NCBI GenBank assembly: GCA_020744225.1
Contig: JAGMWG010000005.1
Location: 992,001-1,056,000 of the forward strand
From: Paraphoma chrysanthemicola
Taxonomy: Eukaryota > Ascomycota > Dothideomycetes > Pleosporales > Phaeosphaeriaceae
Length of the DNA: 64,000 bases
Direction of reading: 5' to 3'
Position 1 is the first letter of the stretch, and each line of letters starts with the position of its first letter. The position numbers and the translations under genes were made by a program. Positions 34,584-46,986 of this stretch are shown piece by piece. The notes beneath the pieces were generated by a model. The model had not been told where the DNA came from. It worked only from the letters and a program-made list of their open reading frames with translations, and ran no database searches.

Positions 34584-35725
34584 TCAGGCCAAACTTCTCG
34601 CTCTTTTGACTGTACTTCTCTCCTTATCCTCCTCATTCTCTTCAACCTGCTTCGACTCAACAGCACTCCGCCCCATCTTCATCCTACTATTCCACCCCCT
34701 AACCCTCACCTTCAACTCCGCACAGCTCTTCTCCTGCTCCCTGGTCCACGGCACCCAATTCCATCTCCTATCCGCCACACCCCTTACATACTCTTCTCTC
34801 TGCACCACATGCAAAACCCCGTCAGCATCGACTTCAACTTGCTCCACGAAGCCAGCGTCGTGATCTCCGGTAGTCAGGTTATGGAACTTCCGCGGCAAAT
34901 GTGTCGCACAACGCGCTGGATCAAGCGTATACGCTCCAAGGCCTGGAATCTGTGGTTCAGGGTACAAAGGCCAATTCCGCGGCGCTAAAATCAGACTCCA
35001 ATATCAGTATCCATCTCCACAAATATCCCGCATGCTCGTCAAACCGACCTTCACGCGAGGATTAGAAACTTACCTTGAATGCCACTACCCTCACCATCAA
35101 CCCCCAACCCCAACCCGACCAACCGCACCATCCCCTCATCCAGAAAATCCCTCGGCACACCATACAAATCACACACGCGCCTCCACTGCGTCCACGACTT
35201 GATATACACCGGCTCCGGGTCCCCCTCACGTCTCATGCGGCGCGTATACACGACCCATAAAGGGTTCGGCGGGTTGCGTATACGTTCTGTAACGACGTTG
35301 GGAGGGTTATGTAGCGTCCAGAGGTTGCCTGCGTGGGGTCCTGGGGGGAACCAGGGTGGGCGCCAGAAGAGTGATGAATTGTCCGGGAAAGAGGTTAGGA
35401 TGAGGAGGTCTTGTTGGAGGCGTTTGAGAGCTGGGGTTGCGTCTACGAGGGCTTGGGTTAAGGTTTCTGGAATCGGTGGGCGTTGGGATTGGGCAGTGGG
35501 TGGTGTTGGTGTTGGTGCGGGTGTTGTATTTGAGGTGGTGGCTTGTTTTAGAGATACGTTCGATGGACCTGTGGGTGTGGGATTCGTATTTAGAATCGCC
35601 GTAATTGTTGTTGTGGACGAAGCAAGACTTGTCGGTGTCGCTAGGTCAAGAGCTGCTGCGTCTGCTAGTGGGACGGTCGGTGTATCTGGATCGTTGTAGG
35701 GCGCTGTATCGCGAGGATTTCGCAT
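34584..35725 (-). CDS. Uncharacterised fungal protein, two exons
   Basis: Exons 35725-35074 and 34984-34584 join through an 89-base GTAAGT intron to 350 residues. The first 80 residues are Thr/Pro/Ala-rich and likely disordered. The core has a conserved-looking block with many aromatic residues (NPLWVVYTRRMRREGDPEP, then KSWTQWRRVCDLYGVPRDF). The second exon continues APRNWPLYPEPQIPGLGAYTL and ends in a basic tail. I do not recognise the family. No signal peptide or membrane segment is visible. An upstream in-frame-shifted reading (ATG at 35862) could add a first exon, but no clean splice joins it. Confidence 0.75.
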
Positions 35726-36072
35726 GTTTGCAGACGATGCAGATGTACGTTCGGTGTGCTTCTGCCTAGATTGTGTCGTGATTCAGGAGGGTCTTGTTTG
35801 TTGGCGGAAGATTGAGAATCGGAGCTGATGTCGGTGGGGAGGGGTGATGTGAGGTGAGCCATTGCTCTATGCTCCCTTTCACCCGTCCTTATTGTGCGTC
35901 TGAGACAATCGAGATATGTATCACGGAAACAACAGACAAACGGTTTGACGTACATGAATCCGAGGGAAGCCTGTTTGCTGCATTCGATCTCGTGATATAG
36001 TGGGATGCCAAAGATAATGTATGTGGTTGAAAGATGGACAGCGAACAGAGCCGAACATATTGAAAGTTCCTA
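35726..36072. other. intergenic region
   Basis: 347 bases between two minus-strand genes. No feature is seen beyond short frames. Confidence 0.5.
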
Positions 36073-38209
36073 TCAGAACGGCTCCGTCTCCCAAAAATCC
36101 AAATTCGTACTCGAGACCTGGCCCAAGAATGTCTCATCAAATCCGAACCCATAGCTCCCAATCAGGTCATACATATTGTACCCTCCGTTCGCCATGTCCA
36201 CATGTTGCGCCACCACCTCACCTGGCATTCCGTTGGTATTCGCCAGAGGCATATAATCGCTAGGATATCCATTGACCGGTACTACCTTTGCCATGCTCGC
36301 ACTTCCAGGTGTATGCGCCACATCAAGCCTCTTCAATAGCTCGTTGATACCCTGCACAATGTGCCGCGTGAGGTGCTTCTCATTCAAACTCTCGGCGACT
36401 TTGGACAAGAAACTCGCGGCGCGGCGTGAAAGAGAGAGAACCTGGTTGACGTTGAAATTGAGACCGAGACCAAGGGGTTCGGATGCAAGTGCTGGAGATT
36501 GCACTTGCGCGATGGAGCCCCATGTGCGTGCCATCTTCAGGAGAAAGGTGGCGCAAAAGGCGACCATGGCGTGGGTGAAGATGGGGACGGCGGGCATGGC
36601 GCAGCGGAGGTCGGGCTCCTCGAAAATGAGTGTGAGTGTGCTGGTTGCGGCAGAAATGGCGATGTTGGCGGCCTCGCGTCGGTCATAAGATAGTGATTCT
36701 GACGATGCGGCATTAGGCGGTGGTAAAGCGCGGAGGGCAAGCGAGTTGAGTTGAAGCCGTGCAAAATGGTAGTAGAGTACTACACCCTTCGATGGGTAAG
36801 ATCCGATGGCAGGGCTGTCGGCCGATCTTGCTTGCCACGAGATTCTCCATTGCTCGATTGCGAAGTTGAACAAACGTAGCTGATGGAAATCCGTCTCAGT
36901 AAGCGGTTGCTCGGGATCACTACCGTAGGTGTTGTAAGCCTCGGTGAGTATCTTGAACAAGCTGACTTGAGCACACAATCTAACATCGCCCGGCTTGGTG
37001 TTGGAACTGTCGAGAAAGCGCTCAACGTTGCGGATTGCAATGTCCTCGTGGATGATTGGTGGGCGTCCGTACGCGATACTGGACTGATGCTCGCAAGTGT
37101 ACAGAGCATACCATAATCGTACGTTATCGCGGTGGTCTTCGTGGCCTCGCATGAGCTTCTGGAAGGATAAGTGAAGGTTCATCTCCACAGCGTTCCTGAC
37201 GGCCAAGCCAGACAGCTTCCAACTCAGATTCGAGAGATAGAAGGCAGACAGTGCCAGCGCCCGGATGTCGTCGAGATTCTGCGGTCTCGAAAGACAAGCA
37301 TTGTAAGTGAGCGAGACGAATACGTTATAACACTTCTGTAAAGCTTCATCCCGGCCAGGCGTGTGGAGTGCGGCGATGGTGAGCACAGCCGCTGTCAATA
37401 GCGACGAGTTGCGGCGTACAGCATCGAGTGTTTCATGCGGGCATAGCATGCCTGCCCAGAGGTACAATCGAATGTCTTGCATGTATCGCTTGAACAGCTC
37501 CTCGGCCTCCGCCAATGGAACCATGCCTTGGCCGATAAAGTCGTCCTCGTGCGAAGCTGAATTTGGTTTCCACCGATTGGCGTTTGAAAGATTGCGTATC
37601 CTCGTCAGGTCATATAGACTCCTCATTGGTACCGTCGCCAAGGCTGCATCTTCATTGGAATCCGGTTCAACGGACGGATCTCTCGTCATATCCATGGGAG
37701 GCGGCACCACCATCGAATGGCCGTGTTCGGTCACCACATTCACTGGGGTGAACGTATCGGTCTGCTTCGACGAAGCAGCTGGTGACGACTCATTGATTTG
37801 GTCAAGTGCTGGGAATTTGTTGTGCCGAAGCAGAATCTGAACAGCGGAGCGCAACTGACCCATTTCAGCCTGAGCATTGGCTTTCCAGCTACTCTTGTCA
37901 ATGACAGTATTCCATCGGCAGATTGATTCACATACGCTGCATCCTCGTCCAAAAACCTTTGATTCATGTTGTACGGCACACATTCCGTTCCGCTGCGCAA
38001 ACACTTTGCGCACTTGGACTCGTTCTCTACTGGTTCGCATTTGATCTTGTGTCTTTTACACTCTGCACCTATTCAAAATAAGCACATAATCTTCTAGATG
38101 AGATATACGACTGACAGGCTCTTATCCGGGCTGGTCGCGACGACGGCGCAGGTCGTCGTCCATCTTCGTGTTCTTCATCTTCACTGCGGCGCTTTTGCGC
38201 TTGCGACAT
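36073..38209 (-). CDS. Zn2Cys6 transcription factor with fungal_trans domain
   Basis: Exons 38209-38116, 38068-37936 and 37891-36073 encode 681 residues. The binuclear zinc cluster is completed only after splicing: C32, C35, C42, C51, C54 and C61, with spacing CX2CX6CX8CX2CX6C. A linker and short dimerisation helix (EMGQLRSAVQILLRHN) follow. The middle homology region (about residues 200-480) has the family's hallmarks: ALHTPGRDEALQKCY, LALSAFYLSNLSWKLSGLAVR, the AVEMNLH turn and VRLWYALYTCEHQSSIAYGRPP. The C-terminus (FDETFLGQVSSTNLDFWE) is acidic/aromatic and could be an activation domain. Both introns are short (47 and 44 bases); the second uses an AGAG acceptor. Target genes are unknown. 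A model without the first two exons would lose DNA binding. Confidence 0.92.
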
Positions 38210-38979
38210 TTCCCCGCCATGATTGTCACCCATCAACGTAGTCAACACAATATCGAATTATCGATACAATGGGATATTGAAGGTTTCGAGAAGGTCTTGC
38301 GGTGGATGAAAGCAAAGAGCGACGGGATGTGGGGATCTGTCAGTAGTCACATTAGTCATGTTCTTGGAGCCGTCTCCGCATGCGCTTTCCCCAAGCTAAG
38401 CCTTGGTGTTGGCCTCAGGCCCTTAGCCTACCACGGATGAAGGAGGCGCAAACACGGGCTTTTGCAACACGACTGTATTCGTGCAAAACTAGCAAATACG
38501 GTAGATGTCCGTGTTCTTGATTCTAAGCAACATACAAAGTGGGTATTACCAGATGCTCTATCGCTTCCCAACCCACGTCCAAACGTTGTTGGACGCTCCG
38601 TCGCCATGCAGATACATAGGAGAAATATCGCCGAGTTCAAGTGTAACTCTCAAAACCATCAAAAGGAGCCGCCCTCGCAATCAACACCAACCGACCCTCT
38701 CTGCAGGGCATATTTCGTCTCGCGAATCTGGAAACATGGAATCCGAGCTGGTATCTCGGGACAGCCTCTTGTAATGCGCCACATAGTCCTTAACTGGTGA
38801 ACCTGGCCGAGGCGGCACCAGAGTCGGCGGACACATGGGTGCGGAAATCTTCAGGGGTGCTAATCTTGGCCACCGCCGCTCCATCTCTTCAGGATAGTCT
38901 TCGCCTGATCCTGATTGTTAGCTGGACAGTAAGGAAAGGTAACAATGTAGCAGAAGACGATGCGCAAAATCCACAACAT
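38210..38979. other. intergenic region
   Basis: 770 bases between the zinc-cluster regulator's start and the end of the next minus-strand gene. Short random frames only. Confidence 0.5.
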
Positions 38980-40234
38980 TTACGCACTCGCCACGCCCAA
39001 TCCTTCGCATAACCTCTTTCTCCACATGCCACAGACGTCTTCGAAACCTTCGACAACGTTTGCGCATGCGCGTTTCGCTTCTCGCTCTTTCAATCGCTTG
39101 TCCCAGTCGCCTCGCTCGATATACGACCGGCCTTCCTCACTTTTCTCATTCTCCCGCTTCCACTCATGCAGTTGTTCTTTGCTTGTTCGTAGTCGCCGCG
39201 TTGCATTCGCGGTAGTTTGCCGGGACATGTGTAATGTGTCTGAGATATTTGCGAGGTGCTGTAGGAGCTCCCGAGTTGACAGGGTCAAGTGCGAGAGCGA
39301 AATGAGGGGTTGTGTCGAAGAATGTGGAAGAAGTTCCAGTGTAGACTGGATGAGCGGGAGAAGATTCTCGATCTCTTCGGGGTCTGGTATTATTGGTCGC
39401 GGGCCAGAGAAGGAAGCGGTCAAGGAGGTAAGCGTTCGCGATTGATGGGTCAGATGTGTTGTGAGGGCATCGTGGGCAGTTTTGAGTCTGGTGGCTGTCA
39501 GTATCTTATCAAGTCATGACTGAGAACAAAACCTACCGCGTTGCCCCGTTTTCGATAGCGATCTGACTTCCCAGATCCCTGAGCTGCTCCGTCACCCTCT
39601 TAATCACCTGGTCTGAGGGACTTCCATTCTCTTCCATGCCTCTTCGAGCTAGGCTCTCGATTGCGGCTATGCGAGATTCCAGCGCTGGAGTCATGCCGTC
39701 GTTGTCAAAGTCTGTGTCTGACCCGTAATCTGACCCGTCATACAACGACCGTTGGCGGGCATGTTTCCTCGCTCTCGACGCCGTCTCTGGACTTAGTGCA
39801 GAGGCGGCGGACGGGGACGACTGCATGGCGACCCCGCTGTCTCGCACGCCATTGATGCCGACTGCGCTGTCCAATCCTGCTGAGCCATCGTGTGCTACTG
39901 CTGTGCCGATGTCGGGAAAGTAGTCGTGTGGTGCATCCAGCTCGTCTCCAAACTCTTCCCCGTCGACTGCTTCTTCATCGTCGCTCCATATTTCCCCCAG
40001 CTCATCGGCCAAGTTACCCAAGCCGTTGCTGTCACCCCCACCATCGAAGTGCTGTGCCGGACTGCCTTGCTCAAATTCGTGTGAGGAGCGCGGTGTGACA
40101 GGCGAGTATCCGGAGGACCGCCGGTTCATCGACTGCCGTCTGGAGGGTGTGGTGTATGACATGTCGAGGCTCGAGGGGTGACGGCGGTGCGAGGAGGTGG
40201 GCCGATGTGTGGGCGTTTGCGGGGGTGAAGACAT
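38980..40234 (-). CDS. Uncharacterised coiled-coil protein
   Basis: Exons 40234-39537 and 39487-38980, separated by a 49-base GTAGGT intron, encode 401 residues. The first 220 residues are Ser/Asp-rich with a distinctive acidic stretch (NLADELGEIWSDDEEA) and look disordered. The rest is helical with heptad-like patterns (VIKRVTEQLRDLGSQIAIENG, then LTTHLTHQSRTLTSL, then LRTSKEQLHEWKRENEKS). It ends in a Trp/Arg-containing helix. I do not recognise a named family; a cytoskeletal or trafficking scaffold is a guess only. The junction was chosen because it keeps the helical heptads in phase. Confidence 0.78.
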
Positions 40235-41165
40235 GATTGATGGATCTGGCGGCTCTCCGCGCGGATGGTCTATGAGGTCAAGATGGCTTCAGGAGTTTGG
40301 TCGCGCAGGACGCATTGGCGGTGCCAGTAATCGGGGGTAGCGGCCAGTGAGTGAAGCAGTGTGCATGCGCTTGCAGGTTGCTTTGGCTCGCAGCCGCGTG
40401 TAGAATGATTCTGTAGTCGTCCAGCACTCAAGAGCGCCCGCCAGCTGTGGGTGATGGCGACGTGGCGGGGTACAGGCGCGTCCGGTCTCCGCAGCGTGAA
40501 ATGTGATGCTGCACAGCTGCGGCTAGTCGGCGGAAGCGATCCACATGCAGGGCCCCGATGTGCTAGGGCTTGTGGCGTCTAACAATGCAAAGCGAGTGAC
40601 GGTCACTTTGGGAACGAATATGAAAGACTGGCTTCGCGGCGTCTTCCGATGTTGTTTGTTGACGAGAGTTTGTGTTGTCGCTTGGGTGGTTTGAACACGA
40701 CGGCAGGCGGATCCCAGTCATATGCAGGAACCCTTGCCGTGGTGATCACAATCGTGGCGGTGAGGCTAAACTCTCCGCAATCTCGCAGCCATATCTGGAA
40801 GCATGCACGCTCATGTAAAAGATGGGTTTCTATGAACCAAACGAGTGAGTATCTACAAGAACTAAGATGAAACGTGTGTATTCACGTCCTGTCCCGGCAA
40901 TGCTGCGACATTTTACATTTTATTTGACCCTCCGAGCCCAAGAACGCTGCATGAAGCATGTGGGTATCGCTCGAACAATCATCCTGAACAAGCCCAAGCC
41001 CGCGCTGATAACTCCTGGACGCCTTTGTGGGAGGCCCCGTGCTTTTGCGTGCTACTGTACGGAAGCAGAGGCCCGACTGTACAGCCACCCTTGCAACAAT
41101 GAAGTCCCAAAATACTCCTGCAATGCCCTGGTGATGCTGCTCAACGATGTGCGGTGCGCGTGCGG
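40235..41165. other. intergenic region
   Basis: 931 bases upstream of the coiled-coil gene. A plus-strand frame at 40867-41301 overlaps the antisense exons of the next gene and has no domain. Nothing else is seen. Confidence 0.5.
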
Positions 41166-41873
41166 TCACTGCGCTGGCTTGGCCTGGTCAATGGCTACAA
41201 GCTGCTTCTTCAGCTGCGTGAAGAAGTCCTGGCCCGAGGGCATGAGGTGTGACATGTTACCTGGATTCTGTCAATACTATGCTCATATGGCTTGGTGCTG
41301 AGCTGACGTACCTCGCGAGCCCCATGCGCCACTGCTCCTTTTCGCTACGGAATCGCCCTGGACCTTGTGGTATGCCGCTGGCTGGTCTAGAAGGATGTGT
41401 TAGTTTGTACTCTCGGCTGGTCCATAATGTGTGTGGGAGGCGTACCGGTAGTGCTCTCGAGGTACTCTAAGATACAGTTAGCCTATGTATGTGATGAACG
41501 CGCCAGCCTGAGCGAAACCAAGGCGGGCCCGCCCAGACTTCAGCGAGCAAGATTGACGTACTCCGCTTCAAAAAATCTCGGACCTCGTTCGCGTTGAAGT
41601 CGCGCACCGGAACGTGCTGCTCTGCCGAGGCGGAGACTTGTCCAGCGGGTGCTGGACCTGTGGCTTTGCCTTTGCCTCCCCACGCATTGCCCGAGACTGA
41701 CGACACGGGCTGTGGCCGTCCACTTTCCTTGGTGGGGGTGTTTGTGCCCGAGCTGCTGCGGTCTTGGTTTGGACGGTTCCCCTGTCCTGGCCGCCGCCAG
41801 CTGTTCACTTGGTTAGCAGACATATCCTGCATGCGTCAGACTTGCCTTACCGGTTCTCGCCCGCGCCGCTCAT
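41166..41873 (-). CDS. Small uncharacterised protein, five exons including a 21-base exon
   Basis: Exons 41873-41851, 41800-41562, 41466-41446, 41386-41312 and 41260-41166 total 453 bases, exactly 151 codons (150 residues). The protein begins MSGAGENRWRRPGQG, has a Gln/Ser/Gly-rich low-complexity middle, a short helical block (VPVRDFNANEVRDFLKRKY), then GAWGSRGNMSHLMPSGQDFFTQLKKQL near the end. It has no signal peptide or membrane segment. I do not recognise a characterised family; the pattern resembles small conserved ascomycete proteins of unknown role. The splice sites are mostly GTACGT/GTAAGG with AG acceptors, and each junction was fixed by frame and motif continuity. The 21-base third exon would be missed by many gene finders. 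Confidence 0.78.
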
Positions 41874-42424
41874 TGTCGCAATCGTGATGAGCTTGGTGAG
41901 AGCGGAGCGGGGTGCGGTGGTGGAGATATAAAATGATGGAGCTCTCCAACCGCGCACGAAGGTCGAAGCCGCGTCTGTGCTGCAGCCAATTGAAATGCTG
42001 GCACAACGTAAAGTCATGAACAGCACACCAATGCTAGCCGCTTTGAGCACAATGCGGGAGCCTTTCACGAGCATAATGCCGCGACTGGATAGGGAATTTT
42101 GGGGAATTTTGGCATTGCTAATCGGCGCGATGTGTTGTTCACTCACGTGTGGTTTCCGGTCGGTGAACCTATCGATTGCTTGGTATCCCTGTCACACTCG
42201 ATGCTACGCTGCGCTGATGCTACAATCGTTCCCATAGGCCTGTATTGTCCTATGTGATCACTAGCTAGTGATACGCCCAAATAATGGAATTGGGCGTCGT
42301 GTACAGGGACCCACGTTCAGCGCATTGCTATGTATGTGTCCAATCAGTTGCTTCTCCGGGGATGCACAACCAGCGCTGTGAGACACAGTCCTCACCGGCT
42401 CGAACATCGTGGTTTAGATGCGGC
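41874..42424. other. intergenic region
   Basis: 551 bases between minus-strand genes. No supportable feature. Confidence 0.5.
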
Positions 42425-43763
42425 TCACTCTTGACTCGAAGCGCCGGGCTCCATCCGCCTCCAAAGACCGAGGAATCCACCACCGACTACTTGCTGGCCA
42501 GCCTTTGGACGGCACACCATTGCCCATTTTTCTTCTGACTGAGCTAGGTCCCTCGCCAGCTCACCGTCCCTCGCGGCTTGACCTTCAATTGGGCCCACTG
42601 CCTCCCCATCAGAAGAACTTGGCGACTCGCGCACTTCAGACTTGTTCAGTGTTGCTCTAGGTCGAACAGCACGGACGTCCCATTCGCGGATCGTGCCTGC
42701 TCCGAGCTCGATGACTTGGTCCAGTAGATACGGCATCTTTTGTTGGCGGATGGCCTCAACACAGCCTGCGATTTGGGTGATGCTCGGATTGAACACAGCG
42801 AGCATGCCATTGACGTGCAGCACGGGCGCAACACTTTGCAAGTGGTGCTCGGCGTTGGGCAGATCCAAGAAGACGTGACTGAGAAAAGGCTCGTCAGTTT
42901 TGCGTTGTGACTTCTGGTCCGCGATCCACTCAGACACATCGCCCACGTGGAAGTCAACATTTTGGGCGTACATGCCATCGCGGAAGCCTTCGACAATCTT
43001 CTTCGCGTGCTTAGAGTGCTTGCTGGATATATCCAACGTGTGTACAATAGCGCGTCGATTACTCTTCCATGACTCTGACGCTGTCAAGTGCAGATCTGCC
43101 ATTGTATCACCGAGATACACTGCATCCTCAACATCCTCTACTTGCGCGATTGGGGGTGCTTTTGGTAGTGGCGGATTTGCGGCATGTATTGTTCGCGATA
43201 GATGCAGAGTTAGAGCTCCATGTCCCGTGCCAGCCTCGAGAATCTCCAACGGTGGTGCAGTCCTCAAGGGGTCTGACGGAGTGTCGACATGGATATCCAG
43301 CAGAGACACGATCAGGTTGGTGTCTGAAGGATAAATCTTTTTCGAATTAGCCGTACAGAAACTTGTCGAATTGATGGGAAAACCGCACCGGAGTCACCAG
43401 ACGAGGAGTCAAGCGAACATACTCTGCTAGAGTGGGCTCGTGGATGCGGTACGAGGTGCCTTTCGAGGACGTAACCAGCTGTCGTGGCTCTTTGCCAATG
43501 ATCTCGGCGTGCTTCAAGACACCCCTGTGACTGTGCGTAGTGTTGGACGATTTTAACTTTACAAGTATTCCATCCTGGTTATCTCGCTTGTCGCGAAGTA
43601 GGACGACATCGCCTTCTGCAAAGCTGTTAATGGCAGCCTTCACGAGTGGGCTTAGCCTACCTTGGAAGGCACGACAGACACGGGCGCTGCTAGTAAATGA
43701 CCTTCTACTATGATTTCTCACGAGAGTGTAACATTTCAGTGGTGTCATAGAAAGGTGTCGCAT
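42425..43763 (-). CDS. Mitochondrial Trm61-like tRNA (adenine-58-N1) methyltransferase
   Basis: Exons 43763-43389 and 43336-42425 encode 428 residues. The first 45 residues are Arg/Ser-rich without acids, a mitochondrial presequence. The N-terminal beta-barrel part shows AEGDVVLLRDKRDN and LKHAEIIGKE. Next come the Trm61 hallmarks ATSSKGTSYRIH-like (VTSSKGTSYRIHEPTLAEYV) and, after the intron, IYPSDTNLIVSLLDIH. The SAM motif EAGTGHGALTLHLS begins at about residue 159. VFLDLPNAEHHL is the motif IV region. The family makes m1A58 in tRNA; the presequence suggests the mitochondrial enzyme (TRMT61B-like) and not the nuclear Trm6-Trm61 subunit. The intron is 52 bases. The start at 43763 is the first ATG in the frame. 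Confidence 0.88.
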
Positions 43764-44267
43764 AGCTTTGGGTTGATGTAAAGGCCTGCATTCGCGGCAA
43801 TGCTGGGCGACAAGAGGAAAAACCACCGAGCACGAAGCTACGGCGTGACTTGAAGATTTCTGTCATGTTTAGCCTGTGACTTGACCTTTGAACTCGTTGG
43901 TATGATTGATTGTTTCATCGTAGTAACATGACTTCACTCGTGATAGCATGAACATGTTGCCGTCACTATGAAGCTGCTGTGGGCGCATTTGCTATGGGCG
44001 TGGAGAGGAAGGGTCGAGATGCGGTGATCCCTGCAGCCTGCCGGGAGGTGCGTCGATCATTAGATCCAAGACTCGGGGAAGCCAAGCCAGCGTGAATGAC
44101 CACACGTCGATGCCTGCTTCATGTTCGCGCACACACATCACTCACGCTTCCAATACACAAGAGGCGCATTCTGGACCATGGATGCAACTCTATGTAATTC
44201 TGGCACAACACCCGCATCGTAGTCGCCCCTCTATGGTCTTGCGCTCGCGCCTGCGCAACTCAGCATC
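43764..44267. other. divergent promoter of the Trm61-like and Dcr2-like genes
   Basis: 504 bases between two start codons on opposite strands. No gene is seen. Confidence 0.55.
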
Positions 44268-46021
44268 ATGACCCGGCGAATAGTATGTTACTGCTACTTG
44301 TCATCGACAAATAGACACTGACTGTACCAGGTTCGGACGGGCGTGCAGCTCGCTGGCCTCACTATCCTCGCCTTCACCCTCATATTCTTCCTCGACAACC
44401 GGTATCGCGTGCTACCGCAGGCTGTGCACAACCACCTTCCGCTGCACCACGAAGGCCTCGTCATCACCGACCTGACCGTCCAGACGTGTTCCTCGCTCAA
44501 CCCGCTTTCGAAATGTATGCTCGACCAGAAGAAGTGGCACCGCATAGAGAAGGATCTGTATCTAGGCTCCGGCTGGGTGAAGAAGGCGTACGTCCACATC
44601 AAGCGCAAGCGCGAGGAGGAGCTCAAGACGGACGACAAGGTCATCGTAGATGTGCGCATTGGCAAGCTCGACCCGGCAACTGGAGAAAAGGCACAGGCAT
44701 CAGAGAAGTGGGAGTCTCGGCCCGCTGGCGTCTGGATCAAGCGATCGCTGAAACGTCACGCGAGCGACTCGAAGAACGCAGTCACGGCTGTAGACATTCT
44801 GTACGGCGCAGACGCTGTGGAGCCGCGACCTGGTTGGGAACTGGTCAAGAATGGAGCGCTGCACCTCGAGTCAGGCAAGGACAGCAGAGACCCGCGCATA
44901 AGCATTCGGAGAGGGCCGCCAGCGAAACATGAGAAGCCCGTTCCCAAGATCAGGAAGGATGGAAAGTTCAAGATTATGCAGATATCCGACTTGCATCTGA
45001 GCACTGGCCTCGGCGCCTGCAGAGATCCAGAGCCAAAGGGCGCCAACGGTGGACACTGCGATGCAGACCCTAGGACCATCGAGTTCGTCGAGCGGGTACT
45101 TGATGAAGAGAAGCCTGATCTCGTCGTCCTATCCGGAGACCAGGTCAATGGCGACACTGCACCTGATGTGCCGAGCGTGAGTGCAATCGATTCTACACAT
45201 AAACCCATGACTGACATGTGCAGGCCATGTTCAAGATTATTGACCCGCTCGCTGAACGCAAAATCCCATACGCCGCCATCTTCGGCAACCATGACGATGA
45301 AGGAACGCTATCACGCAAAGCACAAATGTCCCTCTACGAACAACTACCATATTCGCTGAGTGAGGCAGGCACCACTGAAATCGATGGAGTCGGCAACTAC
45401 TTCGTTGAAGTCCAGGCACACAGCAGCAAGCACTCCGCACTAACGCTCTACTTCCTCGACACCCATTCTTACTCGCCTGATGAGGCCCACTACCGAGGCT
45501 ACGACTGGCTGAAGCCAAATCAAATCAACTGGTTCAAGAACACTGCAGAGACTTTGAAGGAGCCGCACAGCCATTACACGCACAAGCATCTCAACATGGC
45601 CTTCATCCACATCCCCCTCCCCGAATATGCGGACCCAAACAATGACAGAGTCGGCAACTTCACCGAGCCCGCCACTGCGCCTGCATTCAATACCCACTTC
45701 AAAGACGCTCTAGTGGAATACGACGTCAAATTCGTCTCCTGTGGTCACGACCACGTCAACGACTTCTGTGGACTGTCAAAGGACCCCGCATCCGGCGAGC
45801 CTGAGCTCTGGATGTGCTATGCTGGCGGCAGCGGCTTCGGAGGCTATGGTGGATACAACAACTTCCACCGTCGCCTTCGTGTTTTTGAAATCGACACAAA
45901 TCAAGCACGAATCTCGACGTGGAAGCGTTTGGAATACGGCGATATTGGCAAACGTCTCGACGAGCAGATTATTGTGGATGCGGGCAGAGTCGTCCCGTTG
46001 CAAAGTGCGAATACGGAATGA
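44268..46021 (+). CDS. Dcr2-type metallophosphoesterase, membrane-anchored
   Basis: Exons 44268-44282, 44331-45176 and 45224-46021 encode 552 residues. A single N-terminal membrane segment (about residues 10-26) follows MTRRIVRTG, so the enzyme is probably type II. The dinuclear-metal motifs are complete: ISDLHLS (D225, H227), SGDQVNG (D275), GNHD (308-311), and later FIHIPLPEY and CGHDHVNDF. Fungal Dcr2-like phosphatases share this layout; yeast Dcr2 acts on Ire1 and cell-cycle targets, but whether this one does cannot be inferred. The first exon has only five codons and is needed for the ATG and membrane anchor. Introns are 48 and 47 bases. Confidence 0.9.
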
Positions 46022-46986
46022 GCGCAGGTCTCGAGAAACACGAGTATGCGAATTGTTGCACGCGAGGCGTTCAGGGCGTTTGGTGGGACGGATCGCATCG
46101 AGCGAAACGGAAGGCATTTGTATAGGGCAGCGGTGTTCTGGACAAAATCACGGGAATATGGTTGCAAGTACCCATGGTTCCTTCGATTCATGTATAATCG
46201 ACAAAGTCATTCTCTCTTCTCCAACATCGCGTCTATGTGTTCGCATGCTTTGCTACACAGCCTTCAGCGTATCTACTCCTCTGCCTTGAAATATATGCAG
46301 TAATGGCCTGGAACGCATCTACATCTTTTCTCTGCAGTATGATGAGGACAATCTTGCCTACTAGGATCAACAGCTTCGTGAGCTTTACCGAAACCTTCTG
46401 TCAATCTGCATGGGTCGTCCATCGTACTGGCTTCTCCATCTATGCATCCCATGTCTCGAGAAGCGTGCATTGTGCATTTTTGATAGTTCAATTCGATCAG
46501 GCCAGCTTCAATTTGCAAGTGTTGTGTTCGTCACCTTCGCCTTCGTTCACCTGGACCAGGTTCTGTCGAGATATGTGGTTTTCGTCGCCTTCTCTCCAGT
46601 CCATTCATGCCAATTCCCGGAAACATTGGAGCAGAGGTGAAAAGGATGATAGCAAGTCACGTCTGCAACGAGTACTGCTTAATTCTGCTACTAGGGATAC
46701 GTTCACCACGTTCATAAATCAGCGCCCGAATCCCTGTCCCACAGCGCAGGCCCCTTCGGCCATCCTTTCTCCCACTCCGCTCCCTCAACTGCCATGATAG
46801 AAGTCGGTGGCGCTAACCATCTGCTCGCGCGACCTGCAGCAACATCCTCGTAGTGGCGGTCCAGCTCGTTTTGTCTCTCAAGGACTCGCGTGGCCCAGAG
46901 GTGGCATGGCGGTTTGCAGTGGCAAATCGGTGGTCTTGTCTAGGTTGATAGCTGATTCAGAAGATCCACGCACCGCTGAGATGCAC
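46022..46986. other. convergent 3' spacer
   Basis: 965 bases. A plus-strand 186-codon frame (46237-46797) begins with a non-ATG codon, has no domain and is not called. Confidence 0.55.

Noticed and set aside
46237..46797. 186-codon plus-strand frame
   Set aside because: No ATG at the first codon, no domain, in a convergent 3' spacer.
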